This document shows, in pieces, positions 9,446 through 18,347 of a DNA stretch of 55,179 nt. The DNA comes from Dyella ginsengisoli LA-4. GTDB taxonomy: Bacteria > Pseudomonadota > Gammaproteobacteria > Xanthomonadales > Rhodanobacteraceae. The notes below the pieces were generated by a model. That model saw only the letters and a list, made by a program, of their open reading frames with translations, was not told where the DNA came from and made no database searches. The translations under genes were made by a program, and so were the position numbers. The stretch lies in the NCBI RefSeq assembly GCF_000334915.1, contig NZ_AMSF01000082.1, positions 1-55,179 of the forward strand, given 5' to 3'. Numbering within the stretch: the first letter of the stretch is position 1; every line of letters begins with the position of its first letter.

Positions 9446-9711
9446 TTGATCGCCCCGGGCAGGCCGGTGATCAGGTCATGCGTGAAGCGCACCAGGGTGC
9501 GCAGCATCCACGGGCCGGTGATCAGCGCCACCGCGGCCATCGCGATCAGCTTCGGAATGAAGCTCAGCGTCATCTCGTTGATCTGGGTGGCGGCCTGGAT
9601 CACACCGATCAGCAGGCCGACGGCCAGCGCGGTGAGCAGCAGCGGTGCGGCGACCAGCATGGCGACGTACAGCGCGTGCTGGCCGAACTGGATGACCGAT
9701 TCGGGCGTCAT
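9442..9711 (-). CDS. fliQ: Flagellar export protein FliQ
   Basis: Small (89 aa) membrane subunit of the FliPQR gate with the expected two transmembrane helices separated by a short loop (GVIQAATQINEMTLSFIPK, a conserved family stretch). The gene starts after a 118-base gap from fliP, the largest gap inside the fliL-fliA part of the operon, and overlaps fliR by 4 bases. Confidence 0.96.
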   Translation of the reverse strand: MTPESVIQFGQHALYVAMLVAAPLLLTALAVGLLIGVIQAATQINEMTLSFIPKLIAMAAVALITGPWMLRTLVRFTHDLITGLPGAIK

Positions 9712-9719
9712 GGCAGCTT

Positions 9720-9815
9720 CGCTCCTTCTCCCCTGGCCACGCCGGGGAAGAGGGTTGGAGAGAGGGGGAGGCCTTTGGAGAGCATCGCCCGCGAGCGGGC
9801 TCCTACGGGGCGTCG
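9720..9815. repeat. Intergenic REP-type repeats between fliQ and fliP
   Basis: The gap holds two repeat-like pieces. One is a G-rich segment around 9725-9770 of the 'ctctccaaccctcttcccc' type that is common in Xanthomonadaceae spacers. The other is a hairpin at 9787-9800 (GCCCGC-GA-GCGGGC) followed by TCCTACGG, the form of the widespread 'GTAGGAGCCCGC' extragenic palindrome. It interrupts an otherwise tightly packed operon and could affect mRNA processing between fliP and fliQ. That it is a genome-wide repeat family is inferred from recognition, not tested. Confidence 0.65.
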
Positions 9816-9829
9816 ATGGCGGGCGGGCG

Positions 9830-10666
9830 TCATGTGTAGAAGCTCCCCGCCAGGGTGCCGATGAGCAGCGTCCAGCCGTCGACCAGCACGAACAGCATGA
9901 TCTTGAAGGGCAGCGAGATGATCATCGGCGAGACCATCATCATGCCCATCGACATCAGCACGCTGGCCACCACCAGGTCGATGATCAGGAACGGAATGAA
10001 CAGCAGGAAGCCCATCTGGAAGGCGGTCTTGAGCTCCGAGGTGACGAACGCCGGCATCGCCACGCGCAGCGGCACGGCGTCCTTGCTGGCGTAGGGCTGG
10101 TCGCCGGCCAGATGGGTGAACATCTGCAGGTCGGCGTCACGGGTCTGGTCGAGCATGAAGCGCTTGAACGGCGCGGTGGCCGCCGGCAGCGCCTGCTCGG
10201 CGGTGAGCTGGCCGTCCATGTACGGCTTCACGCCGTCGACGTAGGACTTGTTCAGCACCGGCGACATCACGAACAGGGTCAGGAACAGCGCCAGTCCGAG
10301 CAGCACCTGGTTCGGCGGCGTGGACTGGGTGCCCAGCGCCTGGCGCAGGAAGCCGAGCACGATGATGATCCGGGTGAACGAGGTCATCATCAGCAGCACC
10401 GCCGGCAGCAGGGTCAGCACCGTCATCAGTGCCAGCACCTGCAGCGACAGCGTCCAGTTCTGGCCGCCGCCCGGAGCGGTCTTCACGGTGAGCACCGGGA
10501 TGCCGGCGCCCGTGGCGGACGGCAGGGTCGGCATGCTGATCGCCGACGTCGAGGGGGCCGCGGCCGGTGCGGACTGCGGCGCGGCGTGGCCGACCAGCGG
10601 CAGCAGGGCCAGGACCAGCAGCAGCACCAGCTGCGAGAGACGGAGGGAGAGGCGCGACGCGATCAT
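9830..10666 (-). CDS. fliP: Flagellar export protein FliP
   Basis: Core subunit of the FliPQR export gate. It has a cleavable signal peptide (hydrophobic residues about 11-27, AHA-type end), a variable periplasmic stretch, and the conserved FliP body with [33 protein letters not shown] and the terminal hydrophobic helices. 278 aa, normal length. The start overlaps fliO by 4 bases. Confidence 0.96.
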   Translation of the reverse strand: MIASRLSLRLSQLVLLLVLALLPLVGHAAPQSAPAAAPSTSAISMPTLPSATGAGIPVLTVKTAPGGGQNWTLSLQVLALMTVLTLLPAVLLMMTSFTRIIIVLGFLRQALGTQSTPPNQVLLGLALFLTLFVMSPVLNKSYVDGVKPYMDGQLTAEQALPAATAPFKRFMLDQTRDADLQMFTHLAGDQPYASKDAVPLRVAMPAFVTSELKTAFQMGFLLFIPFLIIDLVVASVLMSMGMMMVSPMIISLPFKIMLFVLVDGWTLLIGTLAGSFYT

Positions 10667-11064
10667 GGCGTGCGCTTCCAGCGATGGAGCAGCTCGGCGA
10701 AGCCGGGCACCGGGGCGGCCGGCGTGGCGGCCTCTTCCGGCGGCGGCAGTTCGCCGTCGAACACGTGCAGGGTGCGCAACCCGCCCGGGCCGGCCCCGAC
10801 CAGCAGGCGCTTGCCGTGGGCCTCGAGCAGCAGCACGCGGTCGCGAGCACCGACTGCCAGCGTCTCCACGCAGCGGATGCGCCGGCCGCCGGGCACGGTA
10901 CGCGCCTGCAGGCGCTTGCTGAGCCAGCCGGCGGCGAAGATCAGGCCGATGATGCCGGCCAGGCTGAGCACCACGCGCAACAGCTCGGCGCCGACATTGA
11001 AGTCGGTGGCGGTGTTGGCGGCGGCAGCCGCTGCCGGAGCGGCCTGGGCAAGGAGGGCGAGCAC
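10663..11064 (-). CDS. fliO: Flagellar biosynthesis protein FliO
   Basis: Small membrane protein that helps assemble the FliPQR complex. The 133-aa product has a short Ala-rich N-terminus, one transmembrane helix (about residues 28-48) and a cytoplasmic domain with [32 protein letters not shown], typical of FliO. The start codon is GTG. It lies 13 bases after fliN and overlaps fliP by 4 bases. FliO is weakly conserved, so the call rests partly on position. Confidence 0.92.
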   Translation of the reverse strand: MLALLAQAAPAAAAAANTATDFNVGAELLRVVLSLAGIIGLIFAAGWLSKRLQARTVPGGRRIRCVETLAVGARDRVLLLEAHGKRLLVGAGPGGLRTLHVFDGELPPPEEAATPAAPVPGFAELLHRWKRTP

Positions 11065-11077
11065 GATGCGGTCCGCC

Positions 11078-11407
11078 TCAGCGCAGCTTGCGCACGCGCT
11101 CGGCGGGGCTGATCACGTCGGTCAGGCGGATGCCGAACTTCTCGTTGATCACCACCACCTCGCCGTGGGCGACCAGGGTGCCGTTGACGAACACGTCCAG
11201 CGGCTCGCCGGCGGCGCGGTCCAGCTCCACCACCGAGCCCTGGTTGAGCTGCAGCAGGTTGCGGATGCTGATGCGGGTGCGGCCGACCTCCATCGCCAAC
11301 GTGACCGGCACGTCGAGGATCATGTCGAGGTTGACGTCGTGGTGGTCCATGTTTTCCAGCGGAACGCGCTCGGCGGCGGCCTGGGCGGCTTCGGGCGTGG
11401 TGCTCAT
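11078..11407 (-). CDS. fliN: Flagellar motor switch protein FliN
   Basis: C-ring protein that forms the base of the switch complex and a docking site for export substrates. The 109-aa product carries the SpoA domain: LDVPVTLAMEVGRTRISIRNLLQLNQGSVVELDR, then EPLDVFVNGTLVAHGEVVVINEKFGIRLTDVIS. Its start overlaps the fliM stop by 4 bases. Confidence 0.97.
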   Translation of the reverse strand: MSTTPEAAQAAAERVPLENMDHHDVNLDMILDVPVTLAMEVGRTRISIRNLLQLNQGSVVELDRAAGEPLDVFVNGTLVAHGEVVVINEKFGIRLTDVISPAERVRKLR

Positions 11408-12420
11408 GACGGGTTCTGCTCCATGGAGAAATCACTGTTCAGGCGCGCCTCGCGGCGGCCGGCGGGGGCTTGGAAACGCACGGCCTTGTGGCCGTTGGTC
11501 TGGCCGTAGCGGCCGCGGAAGATCGGCACGTCCTCGGCGAATACGGTGGTCAGGTCAGGCATCTGCACCGGGATCACGTCGCCCGGGCGCAGTTGCAGGA
11601 AGTCGCCGATCGCCAGCTCGGTCTCCAGCAGCAGCGAGGTGATCTCGACCTCGGCGTCGAGGATTTCCTCGTGCAGGGTCTCGCTCCAGCGGTCGTCGCG
11701 GTCGACGCGGTCGCTCTGCACGCCGGCGTCGAGCAGGGTGCGGATCGGCTCGACCATGGCGTACGGCAGGGTCAGGTGGATCTCGCCGCCGCCGCCGTCC
11801 AGCTCCACGTGGAAGCGCGACACCACCACCGTCTCGGTGGGGCTGACGATGTTGGCGAACTGCGGGTTGATCTCGGAGTTGAGGTACTCGAACTCCAGCG
11901 GCAGCACCGGCGCCCAGGCCTCGACCATGGCGGCGAACAGCTCGACCAGCATGATCTGGATCACGCGGTTCTCGGTGGCGGTGAAGTCGCGACCCTCGAT
12001 GCGCGCATGGAAGCGTCCGTCGCCACCGAAGAAGTTGTCGATCACGGTGAACACCAGCCGCGGCTCCATCACCACCAGCGCGGTGCCGCGCAGCGGCTTG
12101 ATCCGCACCAGGTTGAGGTTGCTGGGCACGGCCAGGCCGTGCACGTACTCGGCGAACTTGACCATCTTCACGCCCAGCACCGAGACCTCGCAGGTCTTGC
12201 GCAGCACGTTGAACACGCCGGTGCGGAAGTAGCGCGCGAAACGGTCGTTGACCATCTCCAGCGTCGGCAGGCGGCCGCGCACGATGCGGTCCTGCTGGGT
12301 GAAGTCGTACTGGATGACGGCATCGCGCGGCATCGGCTCGTCGGTCTCGGTCTCGACCGCGCCGCCCTCCACGCCGTTGAGGAGGGCATCGATCTCGTCC
12401 TGGGAAAGCAGGTCGCTCAT
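11404..12420 (-). CDS. fliM: Flagellar motor switch protein FliM
   Basis: C-ring protein that binds CheY-P through its N-terminal peptide (here LLSQDEIDALLNGV, the canonical CheY-binding motif) and sets rotation direction. The middle CheC-like domain contains the GGDGRFHARIEGRDFTATE stretch, and the C-terminal SpoA domain pairs with FliN. 338 aa, full length. It lies 16 bases after fliL. Confidence 0.98.
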   Translation of the reverse strand: MSDLLSQDEIDALLNGVEGGAVETETDEPMPRDAVIQYDFTQQDRIVRGRLPTLEMVNDRFARYFRTGVFNVLRKTCEVSVLGVKMVKFAEYVHGLAVPSNLNLVRIKPLRGTALVVMEPRLVFTVIDNFFGGDGRFHARIEGRDFTATENRVIQIMLVELFAAMVEAWAPVLPLEFEYLNSEINPQFANIVSPTETVVVSRFHVELDGGGGEIHLTLPYAMVEPIRTLLDAGVQSDRVDRDDRWSETLHEEILDAEVEITSLLLETELAIGDFLQLRPGDVIPVQMPDLTTVFAEDVPIFRGRYGQTNGHKAVRFQAPAGRREARLNSDFSMEQNPS

Positions 12421-12436
12421 CGCCGGTCTCCGTCGA

Positions 12437-12937
12437 TCACTGCATCACGAAACTGGTGAAGTACAGGGCGTCGATACCCGGCTTGCCGGTGCGCTCCTGC
12501 ACGATCTTCTGCACCGCGGCCAGCGCCTGCGCCTGCAGCTTTTCCTTGCCGGCCGCATCGATCAGGCTCGTGTAGCTCTGGCCGCTGAACAGCAGCAGCA
12601 GCTGATTGCGGATCACCGGCTGGGCCTCCTTGGCAGCGTCCAGGGCGGACTGCTCGTGGCTCATCAGGGTCACGCCCACCTGCAGGTAGCGCGCGGACTG
12701 GTCGTCGCGGAAATTGACCACGAAGGCCGGATCCAGCGGCAGGAACAGCTCGGGCTTCTTCTTCTCGGCGGCCTGCTCGGCGGACTTGTCCGCCGGCGCG
12801 TGCTTGGGTCCGAAGGCGGCGTACAACCCGGCGCCCGCGCCACCGAGCACCAGCAAGGCGACGATGATGAGGATGATCAGCCGGCCGCGCTTCGGCTTGG
12901 GCGGAGCGCTGGCAGATTCGGGTGCGTCGTTGTCCAT
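12437..12937 (-). CDS. fliL: Flagellar basal body-associated protein FliL
   Basis: Inner-membrane protein that surrounds the stator and supports motor torque. The 166-aa product has a short cytoplasmic N-terminus, one transmembrane helix (after PKRGRL, about residues 19-41) and a periplasmic SPFH-like domain with LDPAFVVNFRDDQSARYLQVGVTL and the end IDALYFTSFVMQ. The start chosen (MDNDAPES) follows a GAGGGC ribosome site; a longer in-frame reading lacks one. First gene of the operon, 54 bases from the sigma-54 -12 element. Confidence 0.95.
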   Translation of the reverse strand: MDNDAPESASAPPKPKRGRLIILIIVALLVLGGAGAGLYAAFGPKHAPADKSAEQAAEKKKPELFLPLDPAFVVNFRDDQSARYLQVGVTLMSHEQSALDAAKEAQPVIRNQLLLLFSGQSYTSLIDAAGKEKLQAQALAAVQKIVQERTGKPGIDALYFTSFVMQ

Positions 12938-13002
12938 GTAGCCCTCGGATGGATGCGGATGTGACGGGTCCCGCGCCGGGCGGGACATTCCGAGGGGGAA
13001 TT

Positions 13003-13018
13003 AGCAAACGGCGTGCCA
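13003..13018 (-). promoter_or_regulatory. Sigma-54 promoter of the fliL operon
   Basis: On the minus strand the sequence is TGGCACG-CCGT-TTGCT. This matches the -24/-12 consensus TGGCACG-N4-TTGCW at every fixed position, with exactly 10 bases between GG and GC. Transcription would start near 12991, about 55 bases before the fliL ATG. In Pseudomonas and Xanthomonas early flagellar operons depend on RpoN and FleQ, which fits; no FleQ site was identified with confidence. Confidence 0.88.
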
Positions 13019-13149
13019 TGCGGACCGAACCGCACGGGAATGCGCCATGGCGGCGGTCGCGGCAGTTTCTTGACGCCCGCCGGAAAGCCCGCGCGTCGAC
13101 TTCGCGACGGCATCGTGCCGAACCCGACGGGTCCGGCGTCAGCGTTCCG

Positions 13150-14193
13150 TCAGCGCAGCGCTTCGGGCACCGGCGGCAGGATCAGCATGGCATCGCCGTA
13201 GGAGAAGAAGCGGTAGCGCTCGGCGACCGCGTGGCGATAGGCCGCCAGCATGAACTCGCGCCCGGCCAGCGCCGACACCAGCATCAGCAGGGTCGACTGC
13301 GGCAGGTGGAAATTGGTGATCAACCCGTCGATGCTGGAAAAGCGGTAGCCGGGGAAGATGAAGATCTGGGTCTCGCCGGCGAACGGGTGCAGCTCGCCGT
13401 CCACGCTGGCGCTTTCCAGTGCCCGCACCACGGTGGTGCCGACCGCGATCACCCGGCCGCCGGCCGCCCGCGTGCGACGTACCTGTTCCACCAGGTGGGC
13501 GCCGACATTGAGCCACTCGCGGTGCATCTGGTGGTCCTTGATGTCGTCGGCCCGCACCGGCTGGAACGTGCCTGCGCCCACATGAAGCGTCACGTAGCCG
13601 GACTGCACGCCCATGTCGCGCAGGCGCGCGAGCATCTCCTCGTCGAAGTGCAGGCCGGCCGTCGGCGCGGCCACGGCACCCGGCTCGCGGGCGTAGACGG
13701 TCTGGTAGCGCTCCAGGTCGCTGTCGTCGGCACCGCGCTCGATGTACGGCGGCAGCGGCATCTCGCCGAGCTTGTGCAACAGCTTCTCCAGCGGCTCGTG
13801 CGATTCGAAGCGCAGCCGGAAGAACGCATCTTCGCGGCCCAGCACCACCGCGTGGCTGCCATCGCCGAGCTCGATCCGCCCTCCCTCCTTCGGCTTCTTG
13901 CTCACGCCCAGCTGCACCACCGCCTCGTGCGCACCGGTGACCCGCTCGATCAGGATCTCCACCGCGCCGCCGGTGTCCTTGCGCCCGTACAGCCGCGCCG
14001 GCAGCACGCGGGTGTCGTTGAACACCAGCAGGTCGCCCGGGCGCAGGAAGTCGGGCAGCTCGCGGAACATCCGGTCCGTCATCGTGCCGACGGCCGCGTC
14101 CAGGTGCAGCAGGCGGCTGGCCGAACGCTCCGGCAACGGTGCCTGGGCAATCAGCTCGGACGGGAGATGGAAATCGAAATCGGACTTCTTCAC
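13150..14193 (-). CDS. queA: S-adenosylmethionine:tRNA ribosyltransferase-isomerase QueA
   Basis: Adds the epoxycyclopentanediol moiety to preQ1 in tRNA during queuosine synthesis, using SAM as the ribosyl donor. The start [28 protein letters not shown] and the motifs [53 protein letters not shown] and [10 protein letters not shown] are hallmarks of the family. The start is GTG at 14193; upstream in-frame sequence runs into the dinF-like promoter region. 347 aa, normal. tgt, its usual neighbour, is not in the window. The next gene downstream is fliL, which has its own promoter. Confidence 0.97.
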   Translation of the reverse strand: MKKSDFDFHLPSELIAQAPLPERSASRLLHLDAAVGTMTDRMFRELPDFLRPGDLLVFNDTRVLPARLYGRKDTGGAVEILIERVTGAHEAVVQLGVSKKPKEGGRIELGDGSHAVVLGREDAFFRLRFESHEPLEKLLHKLGEMPLPPYIERGADDSDLERYQTVYAREPGAVAAPTAGLHFDEEMLARLRDMGVQSGYVTLHVGAGTFQPVRADDIKDHQMHREWLNVGAHLVEQVRRTRAAGGRVIAVGTTVVRALESASVDGELHPFAGETQIFIFPGYRFSSIDGLITNFHLPQSTLLMLVSALAGREFMLAAYRHAVAERYRFFSYGDAMLILPPVPEALR

Positions 14194-14278
14194 GGCTGGC
14201 TTCGCAACGACCCCGCGCGGCGCGGGAAAGCGGCGATTATCCCGCACCGGGCCGTGAGGGGCACGTCCGCGTGGAACA

Positions 14279-15649
14279 ATGGCCACTCCGCCTGCCACCG
14301 TCCACCGCATGTCCCGATGGCTTTCCGACTGGCGCGACCGTCCGACCCATCGAAAGGTGTGGGCGCTGGCCGCGCCGATGATCGCTTCCAACCTCACCGT
14401 GCCGCTGGTGGCGCTGGTGGACAGTACCGTGGCCGGCCACCTCGCCCACGCCGGCCAGCTCGGCGCGGTGGCGGTGGGCAGCGCGGTGTACGGGCTGCCG
14501 ATCTGGATCTTCGGCTTCCTGCGGATGGGCACCATCGGCTTCGCCGCCCAGGCCGGTGGGCGCCGCGACGGCGATGCGCTGCGCCAGTTGCTGGCGCAGG
14601 CCCTGGCGCTGGCGGCCGGCCTGGCGCTGGCCACGTGGCTGCTCGCGCTGCCCCTGCTCGGCCCGCTGCTGCACCTGATGAAGCCCTCCGCCACGCTGGG
14701 CGTGCTGGCGCGCGACTACCTGCACATCCGCCTGCTCGGCTTGCCCGCCGCGCTGATGAACGCGGCGCTGGCCGGCTGGTTCCTGGGCATGCACCGGCCA
14801 CGGCTGGCACTGCGGGTGACGGTGCTGACCAACCTCGCGAACATCGTGCTGAACCTCATCTTCGTGCTGGGGCTGCGCTGGGGCGTACCCGGTATCGCGG
14901 CCGCTTCGGCCTGTGGCGAGTGGCTGGGCACGCTGGCCGGGCTGGCCGCGATTCGCGGCCAGCTGACACGCTTCCCTGGCCAGCTGCATCCGTCGGTGCT
15001 GCGTCGCTGGGCCGCCTGGCGGCCGCTGCTCGGGGTCAACCGCGACATCCTGGTCCGCAGCCTGGCGCTGCAGGGCGTGTTCTTCGCCGTCACCGTGCTG
15101 GGCACGCGGCTGGGCGACACGGTGGTTGCCGCCAATGCGCTGCTGCTGAACGGGTTGATGGTCGCCGCCTTCGCGCTGGACGGGCTGGCCAATGCGGTGG
15201 AAGCGCTGGCCGGCCACGCCGTGGGCGCCAGCGACGGGTCTGCGCTGCGCCGCGCGCTGGTGGTCGCCGGCGGCTGGTCGCTGCTCGGCAGCCTGGCGTT
15301 CGCCGTGCTCTTCGCCGTCGGCGGGCGCCTGTTCGTCGACCTGCAGACCGACATCGCGCCGGTCCGTGCGGTGGCCTACGCCTACCTGCCCTACCTCGCG
15401 GTGCTGCCGCTGGTCGGGGTGTGGAGTTATCTGCTCGACGGGCTGTTCGTCGGCGCCACCCGTGCCCGCGAGATGCGCGACACCATGCTGTTCGCCGGCG
15501 CGGCGTTTCTGGCGATGGCGGTTGTCCTGCATCCGCTGGGCAACCACGGGCTGTGGCTGGCGTTCCTCGGCTTCATGGCGGTGCGGGCCGGCGCGATGGC
15601 GTGGATGGCCCGGCGCATCGCGCGCCGCGGTGGCTGGGTCGCCGCGTAA
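14279..15649 (+). CDS. dinF: MATE-family efflux transporter, DinF type
   Basis: Multidrug/toxin extrusion antiporter of the inner membrane. About 12 hydrophobic segments over 456 aa. The first helix region ([28 protein letters not shown]) and [16 protein letters not shown] match the DinF branch of MATE proteins. An alternative ATG lies 10 codons downstream ([10 protein letters not shown]). It is divergent from queA with about 85 bases between. In E. coli dinF is SOS-induced behind lexA; here it stands alone and I see no clear LexA box, so damage control is not supported. Confidence 0.88.
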   Translation: MATPPATVHRMSRWLSDWRDRPTHRKVWALAAPMIASNLTVPLVALVDSTVAGHLAHAGQLGAVAVGSAVYGLPIWIFGFLRMGTIGFAAQAGGRRDGDALRQLLAQALALAAGLALATWLLALPLLGPLLHLMKPSATLGVLARDYLHIRLLGLPAALMNAALAGWFLGMHRPRLALRVTVLTNLANIVLNLIFVLGLRWGVPGIAAASACGEWLGTLAGLAAIRGQLTRFPGQLHPSVLRRWAAWRPLLGVNRDILVRSLALQGVFFAVTVLGTRLGDTVVAANALLLNGLMVAAFALDGLANAVEALAGHAVGASDGSALRRALVVAGGWSLLGSLAFAVLFAVGGRLFVDLQTDIAPVRAVAYAYLPYLAVLPLVGVWSYLLDGLFVGATRAREMRDTMLFAGAAFLAMAVVLHPLGNHGLWLAFLGFMAVRAGAMAWMARRIARRGGWVAA

Positions 15650-15677
15650 AAAAACGCCGCCCCTCGCGGGACGGCGT
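15648..15677 (-). terminator. Intrinsic terminator of the slipin-rtcB unit
   Basis: On the minus strand a GC-rich hairpin (arms ACGCCG at 15654-15659 and CGGCGT at 15672-15677, extended inside by CCC/GGG) is followed by seven T residues. It lies about 20 bases past the rtcB stop and abuts the stop of the convergent MATE gene. Confidence 0.85.
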
Positions 15678-15698
15678 CCGGTCTTGCCCGTGGGCCGG

Positions 15699-16919
15699 TC
15701 AGCCCTTCACGCACAGCACCTGGCGCAGCGTGTGCACCACCTCGACCAGGTCGGTCTGGGCGGCCATCACCGCGTCGATCGACTTGTACGCCGCCGGCGA
15801 CTCGTCGATCACCGCCGCGTCCTTGCGGCATTCCACGTGCGCCGTGGCCTCGCGGTGCTGGGCCAGGGTGATCTGCTGACGCGCGGCGGTACGGCTCATC
15901 ACGCGGCCGGCGCCGTGGCTGCAGCTGTGGAAGCTGTCCGGGTTGCCCTTGCCGCGCACGATGTAGCTGCGCGTGCCCATCGAGCCCGGGATGATGCCGA
16001 GCTCCCCTTCGCGGGCGCTTACCGCGCCCTTGCGGGTGACCAGCAACTCCTGCCCGCCGTGCGTCTCCTTCTGCACGTAGTTGTGATGGCAGTTCACCGC
16101 CATCGCGGCGAGCTGGAACTTCGGCAGGCGGTGGCGCATCTCGGCCAGCACGCGGGCCATCATGGCCTCGCGGTTGGCGCGGGCGTAGTCCTGCGCCCAG
16201 GACACTGCCTCGACGTAGTCGTCGAACAGCGGCTCGCCCTCCATGAAGAAGGCGAGATCCTTGTCCGGCACGTGGTAGCCCAGCACGCGCTTGCCCAGCT
16301 CCTGCCGGGCCTGCTCGATGAAGTAGCTGCCGATCAGGTTGCCGGTGCCGCGCGAACCGGAGTGCAGCATCACCCACACGGCGTCCGACTCATCGAGGCA
16401 GACCTCGATGAAGTGGTTGCCGCCGCCGAGCGTGCCCAGCTGCCTATCGACCTTGTCGGTACGGATCTTGCGGTGCTTCGCCTTGACCATTTCCAGTCGC
16501 GCGGCCAGGCCCGACTCGACCAGCCGCGTGTGGATGCTGTCCGGCAGGCGGTGGTGATCGCCGCCGCGGCCGTTGCCGACCGGCACGCCGCGCTCGATGC
16601 TCGAACGCAGCTGGGCCAGGTTGTCCGGCAGGTCCTTGGCGCTCAGCGTGGTACGCACCGCGGCCATGCCGCAGCCGATGTCCACGCCGACCGCCGCCGG
16701 GATGATCGCGCCCTGGGTCGGCACCACCGATCCCACGGTGGCACCCTTGCCCAGGTGCACGTCCGGCATCACCGCGACCCACGGCCCGACGAAGGGCAGC
16801 GTGGCGATGTTCCGCAGCTGCTGCCTGGCCTGGTCTTCCAGCGGCACGCCGTGCACCCAGCCCTTGATCGGCGTGGTGCTGCCTTCGGCGTGGAGCCATT
16901 CGTAGTGTTGATTGCTCAT
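15699..16919 (-). CDS. rtcB: RNA-splicing ligase RtcB
   Basis: GTP- and Mn-dependent ligase that joins RNA 2',3'-cyclic-phosphate or 3'-phosphate ends to 5'-OH ends, repairing cleaved tRNA and other RNA. The metal and guanylylation residues are visible in AVGVDIGCGMAAV, GGGNHFIEV, LHSGSRGTG, VNCHHNYV and SCSHGAGRVMSR (the latter holds the guanylated His). 406 aa, typical of the E. coli-like group. Start MSNQHYEW follows AAGGA by 9 bases; an ATG three codons earlier has poor spacing. It follows the slipin gene on the same strand after about 150 bases of repeat-type spacer. Confidence 0.97.
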   Translation of the reverse strand: MSNQHYEWLHAEGSTTPIKGWVHGVPLEDQARQQLRNIATLPFVGPWVAVMPDVHLGKGATVGSVVPTQGAIIPAAVGVDIGCGMAAVRTTLSAKDLPDNLAQLRSSIERGVPVGNGRGGDHHRLPDSIHTRLVESGLAARLEMVKAKHRKIRTDKVDRQLGTLGGGNHFIEVCLDESDAVWVMLHSGSRGTGNLIGSYFIEQARQELGKRVLGYHVPDKDLAFFMEGEPLFDDYVEAVSWAQDYARANREAMMARVLAEMRHRLPKFQLAAMAVNCHHNYVQKETHGGQELLVTRKGAVSAREGELGIIPGSMGTRSYIVRGKGNPDSFHSCSHGAGRVMSRTAARQQITLAQHREATAHVECRKDAAVIDESPAAYKSIDAVMAAQTDLVEVVHTLRQVLCVKG

Positions 16920-16954
16920 CTTTTCCATTCCTTCGGTGAAGCAAGGCGCCTCCT

Positions 16955-17045
16955 CACCGTCATCCCAGCGCACGCTGGGATCCAGTGCCTGTCCCGTCAA
17001 GCTCGGGAGAAAGTCGCTGGGCCCCAGCGTTCGCTGGGGCGACGG
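16955..17045. repeat. Palindromic extragenic repeat cluster between slipin and rtcB genes
   Basis: Two hairpins lie close together: CCCAGCG-CA-CGCTGGG (16964-16979, inside the common 'GTCATCCCAGCG...CTGGGATCCAG' motif) and GCCCCAGCG-TT-CGCTGGGGC (17021-17040). This form is a widespread proteobacterial extragenic palindrome. It may weaken read-through from the slipin gene into rtcB or protect mRNA ends. Confidence 0.7.
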
Positions 17046-17069
17046 CAAGGAAGCGCTCCGCCATGTGGC

Positions 17070-18194
17070 CTACGTCTTCAGACTCACCAACTGCTTCAGC
17101 ACGCCGTCCAGGCCACCGAACACGGTCAGCTTGTCGATCTTCTCGGTGACCTTTTCCAGCGCCTCGAGCTCCTTCAGGCGCATCAGCACCGGGCTCTCCT
17201 CGATCAGGCGGGCGGTGTTGAGCAGCGAACGCGTGGCGTTCGACTCCTCGCGACGACGGATCACGTTGGCCTGGGCCGCCTTCTCCGCCTGCACCACGCT
17301 GTTGAGGATGTCCTTCATCTCGCCCGGCAGGATCACGTCCTTCACCCCGACACCGAGTACCTCGATGCCCAGCTCGACCACGCGACCACGCGCGTAGGCA
17401 AAGATGTCCGCGTCCAGCGAGGCCTTGTCGCCGAGCAGCTCGTCCAGCGTCTTGGCCGAGACCGCCTTGCGCAGGCCGTACTGCAGTTCGCGGTAGACGT
17501 AGTCGCCGTACTTGGCCACCTTGGTGCGCGCGGCGACCGGATCGGTCACGCGCAGGCTGGCGGCCAGGTTCACCCGCAGGCTCACCTTGTCGCGGGTCAG
17601 CAATTCCTGGCCCGACACCTCCAGCGACTGCACGCGCAGGTCGATCACCTCCAGCGAGACATTCCTGCGGAAGTTCCAGAACGCGTACGCGCCGGGCGCC
17701 AGCGTCTCGACCAGGGTGCTGTCGACGAACAGCAGGCCGGCCGACTCGGTCGGCACGTCCACCGTCACCGCCACCTTGGCCAGCACGCCCAACTGACGCA
17801 GGCGCTCGGCCACGCGCGGATCCACCCGCAGCGAGTCGACCAGCGATACCGTCACCACCTCGACCGCCACCAGGCCCTTCCAGTACAGCCTCCGGGTGCC
17901 CGGTGCCAGCACGTCTTCCAGCTTGCCGTTCTTCAGCACCAGACCGACCTGGTCGGTGCCGATGTCGGCGAGCACGAAGTGCTCGGCCAGCGGGCCATCG
18001 ATCCGCGCCATCAGCACCTCGGCATCGCTGCCGGCGTACTCCGGGCGGACCAGTGGGTGCACGGTCACGGCCACGCGGTTGCGCGGGTCGAACACCCGGT
18101 ACACGCCGGGCGCCAGCACGCGCTCGAAGCGACGGTTGCGGTACAGCAGGCCGCGCTCGCCGTCGCCGACCACGATCTGCTTGATCCAGAACAT
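17070..18194 (-). CDS. Slipin (SPFH/band 7 domain) membrane protein
   Basis: SPFH-domain protein of the slipin/stomatin type, 374 aa, probably membrane attached and oligomeric. After an N-terminal region with two similar repeats (GERGLLYRNRRFERVLAPGVYRVF and DQVGLVLKNGKLEDVLAPGTRRLY) comes the SPFH core (SLEVIDLRVQSLEVSGQELLTRDKVSLRVNL, KYGDYVYRELQYGLRKAVSAKTLDELL, LGIEVLGVGVKDVILPGEMKDIL), then a helical tail (QAEKAAQANVIRRREESNATRSLLNTARL). Slipin genes next to rtcB are a recurrent arrangement in bacterial RNA-repair loci; their biochemical role there is not established. The start is supported by AAGGAG before the ATG. Confidence 0.9.
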   Translation of the reverse strand: MFWIKQIVVGDGERGLLYRNRRFERVLAPGVYRVFDPRNRVAVTVHPLVRPEYAGSDAEVLMARIDGPLAEHFVLADIGTDQVGLVLKNGKLEDVLAPGTRRLYWKGLVAVEVVTVSLVDSLRVDPRVAERLRQLGVLAKVAVTVDVPTESAGLLFVDSTLVETLAPGAYAFWNFRRNVSLEVIDLRVQSLEVSGQELLTRDKVSLRVNLAASLRVTDPVAARTKVAKYGDYVYRELQYGLRKAVSAKTLDELLGDKASLDADIFAYARGRVVELGIEVLGVGVKDVILPGEMKDILNSVVQAEKAAQANVIRRREESNATRSLLNTARLIEESPVLMRLKELEALEKVTEKIDKLTVFGGLDGVLKQLVSLKT

Positions 18195-18288
18195 GGGGAA
18201 ACTCCTTCTTCATTGACGGTTTCGATCCGCGGACAAAATCCTCCCGGCGGCAGCGGATCGAGTCGCCACCGGGATTATCTTTATCGGG

Positions 18289-18303
18289 GCAAAAACCACC
18301 CCT
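18289..18303 (-). promoter_or_regulatory. Weak sigma-54-like element before the slipin gene
   Basis: On the minus strand AGGGGTG-GTTT-TTGC has GG and GC 10 bases apart and an intact TTGC, but only about 7 of 11 consensus positions match. rtcBA operons in enterobacteria are driven by sigma-54 with RtcR, which makes the match worth noting; no rtcR gene is in the window and a sigma-70 promoter is equally possible. Confidence 0.3.
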
Positions 18304-18319
18304 TCCCTTGCGGGATGAA

Positions 18320-18347
18320 AATCGCCGAGTTGATCCCGTCGGCGATT
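18320..18347 (-). promoter_or_regulatory. Perfect 9-bp inverted repeat upstream of slipin (operator or weak terminator)
   Basis: Arms AATCGCCGA and TCGGCGATT are separated by 10 bases. Read on the minus strand the structure is followed by a short T run, so it could end a transcript coming from the tRNA-like elements. Alternatively it is a dyad operator just upstream of the slipin promoter region. Confidence 0.5.

Noticed and set aside
14194-14278. LexA box before the DinF-type gene
   Set aside because: No CTG-N10-CAG or similar dyad could be found, so SOS control is not claimed.
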